Positions 63,669 through 64,000 of a stretch of 64,000 nucleotides of DNA are shown one piece after another; positions within the stretch are counted from its first letter, which is position 1; each line of letters starts with the position of its first letter. Both the position numbers and the translations under genes were made by a program. The notes under the pieces were generated by a model. That model did not search any database. It saw nothing but the letters and a program-made list of their open reading frames with translations, and was not told the DNA's origin. Source of the DNA: Clostridioides difficile CD160 (GTDB taxonomy: Bacteria > Bacillota > Clostridia > Peptostreptococcales > Peptostreptococcaceae); NCBI RefSeq assembly GCF_000449425.2, contig NZ_AVHW01000045.1, positions 1-64,000 on the forward strand, given 5' to 3'.

Positions 63669-64000
63669 TTGTTACAAAAAGTATTATGGAAATTTTTAAA
63701 GCTAGTAGCAGGTTTATTTATATGTTCAGTTGGTATAGTACTGACGATAAATTGTAACCTTGGTTTATCTCCTTGGGATGTATTTCATCAAGGTCTTTCA
63801 AATCATATAGGAATAACTATAGGGACTGCCTCTATAATTGTAGGCTCTATAGTAGTTATAGCTGATGTTGTTCTTGGTGAGAATGTAGGATGGGGAACTG
63901 TTTTTAACATGCTATTAATTGGATTCTTTATGGATTTACTTTTGTATAGTAAATTAATTCCAGAGGCTGATAGTTTATTTGTAGGAATAATTATGTTAAT
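63669..64000 (+). CDS. YczE/YitT-type membrane protein, truncated by window end
   Basis: A reading frame open to the last base, 110 residues visible, starting at TTG 63669 behind AGGAGG at 63655-63660. I translated it by hand: a first hydrophobic helix (near residues 10-26), then TINCNLGLSPWDVFHQGL, which matches the conserved loop of YczE/YyaS/YitT-type membrane proteins, then further helices. The family is uncharacterised. It is too short to have been listed as a complete ORF because its end lies beyond 64000. Confidence 0.8.
   Translation, partial: MLQKVLWKFLKLVAGLFICSVGIVLTINCNLGLSPWDVFHQGLSNHIGITIGTASIIVGSIVVIADVVLGENVGWGTVFNMLLIGFFMDLLLYSKLIPEADSLFVGIIML

Noticed and set aside
1-64000. 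CRISPR arrays, tRNA or rRNA genes, prophage genes, insertion sequences
   Set aside because: I looked for regular spaced repeats, tRNA-like CCA ends, conserved rRNA segments, integrase or transposase motifs and terminal inverted repeats and saw none.

Overview
This 64 kb window is AT-rich (roughly 30% GC by eye) and looks like ordinary core chromosome of a low-GC anaerobic Firmicute of the Peptostreptococcaceae. Gene content, frequent TTG/GTG starts behind strong AGGAGG sites and the overall gene order look like Clostridioides difficile; that is recognition from memory, not a database match. I see no rRNA, tRNA, CRISPR array, phage module, transposase or IS end.

Layout. 0-9 kb: a ferredoxin-type aldo/keto reductase; a four-gene run (polytopic membrane protein, UbiA-family prenyltransferase, HAD-IB phosphatase, small export protein) that may make a polyprenyl-linked pentose; a MATE exporter; a four-domain S1 protein; a PHP phosphoesterase. 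9-14 kb: leuACDB behind a sigma-A promoter, a CodY-like box and a leucine T-box (specifier CTT). 14-19 kb: a hotdog thioesterase and an aminotransferase/serA/DUF1015 serine cluster. 19-23 kb: a 677-bp intergenic region with a promoter-to-terminator unit that looks like a small RNA or attenuator, then an eight-module GGDEF protein. 23-31 kb: YgiQ-type radical SAM protein, an SsuABC-like ABC importer, YbaK, fumAB and malic enzyme (fumarate to malate to pyruvate). 31-39 kb: GNAT and methyltransferase, AraC regulator, zinc-ribbon protein, CvfB, then GntR-nagA-nagB with twin operators on the GntR promoter. 39-44 kb: an OmpR/HK pair with an 11-bp tandem repeat upstream, and a second membrane GGDEF protein. 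44-49 kb: a DUF2185-DUF4241 immunity-like protein, a PucR/CdaR regulator divergent from an amidohydrolase and SnoaL-like gene. 49-54 kb: CPBP protease and MerR regulator divergent from a heterodimeric ABC exporter, with a classic 19-bp-spacer MerR promoter. 54-64 kb: amidase, LysR/LysE pair, a VTC-DUF4956-CotH cluster, an amino-acid ABC importer, and a YczE/YitT-type membrane gene cut by the window end.

Most genes are familiar metabolism, transport and regulation. The best leads for something undescribed are the small-RNA-like unit at 19.1 kb, the VTC-DUF4956-CotH cluster with its Asn/Ser repeat region, the UbiA-HAD cluster, the DUF1015 protein in the serine operon, and several well-formed operators whose regulators can be named.
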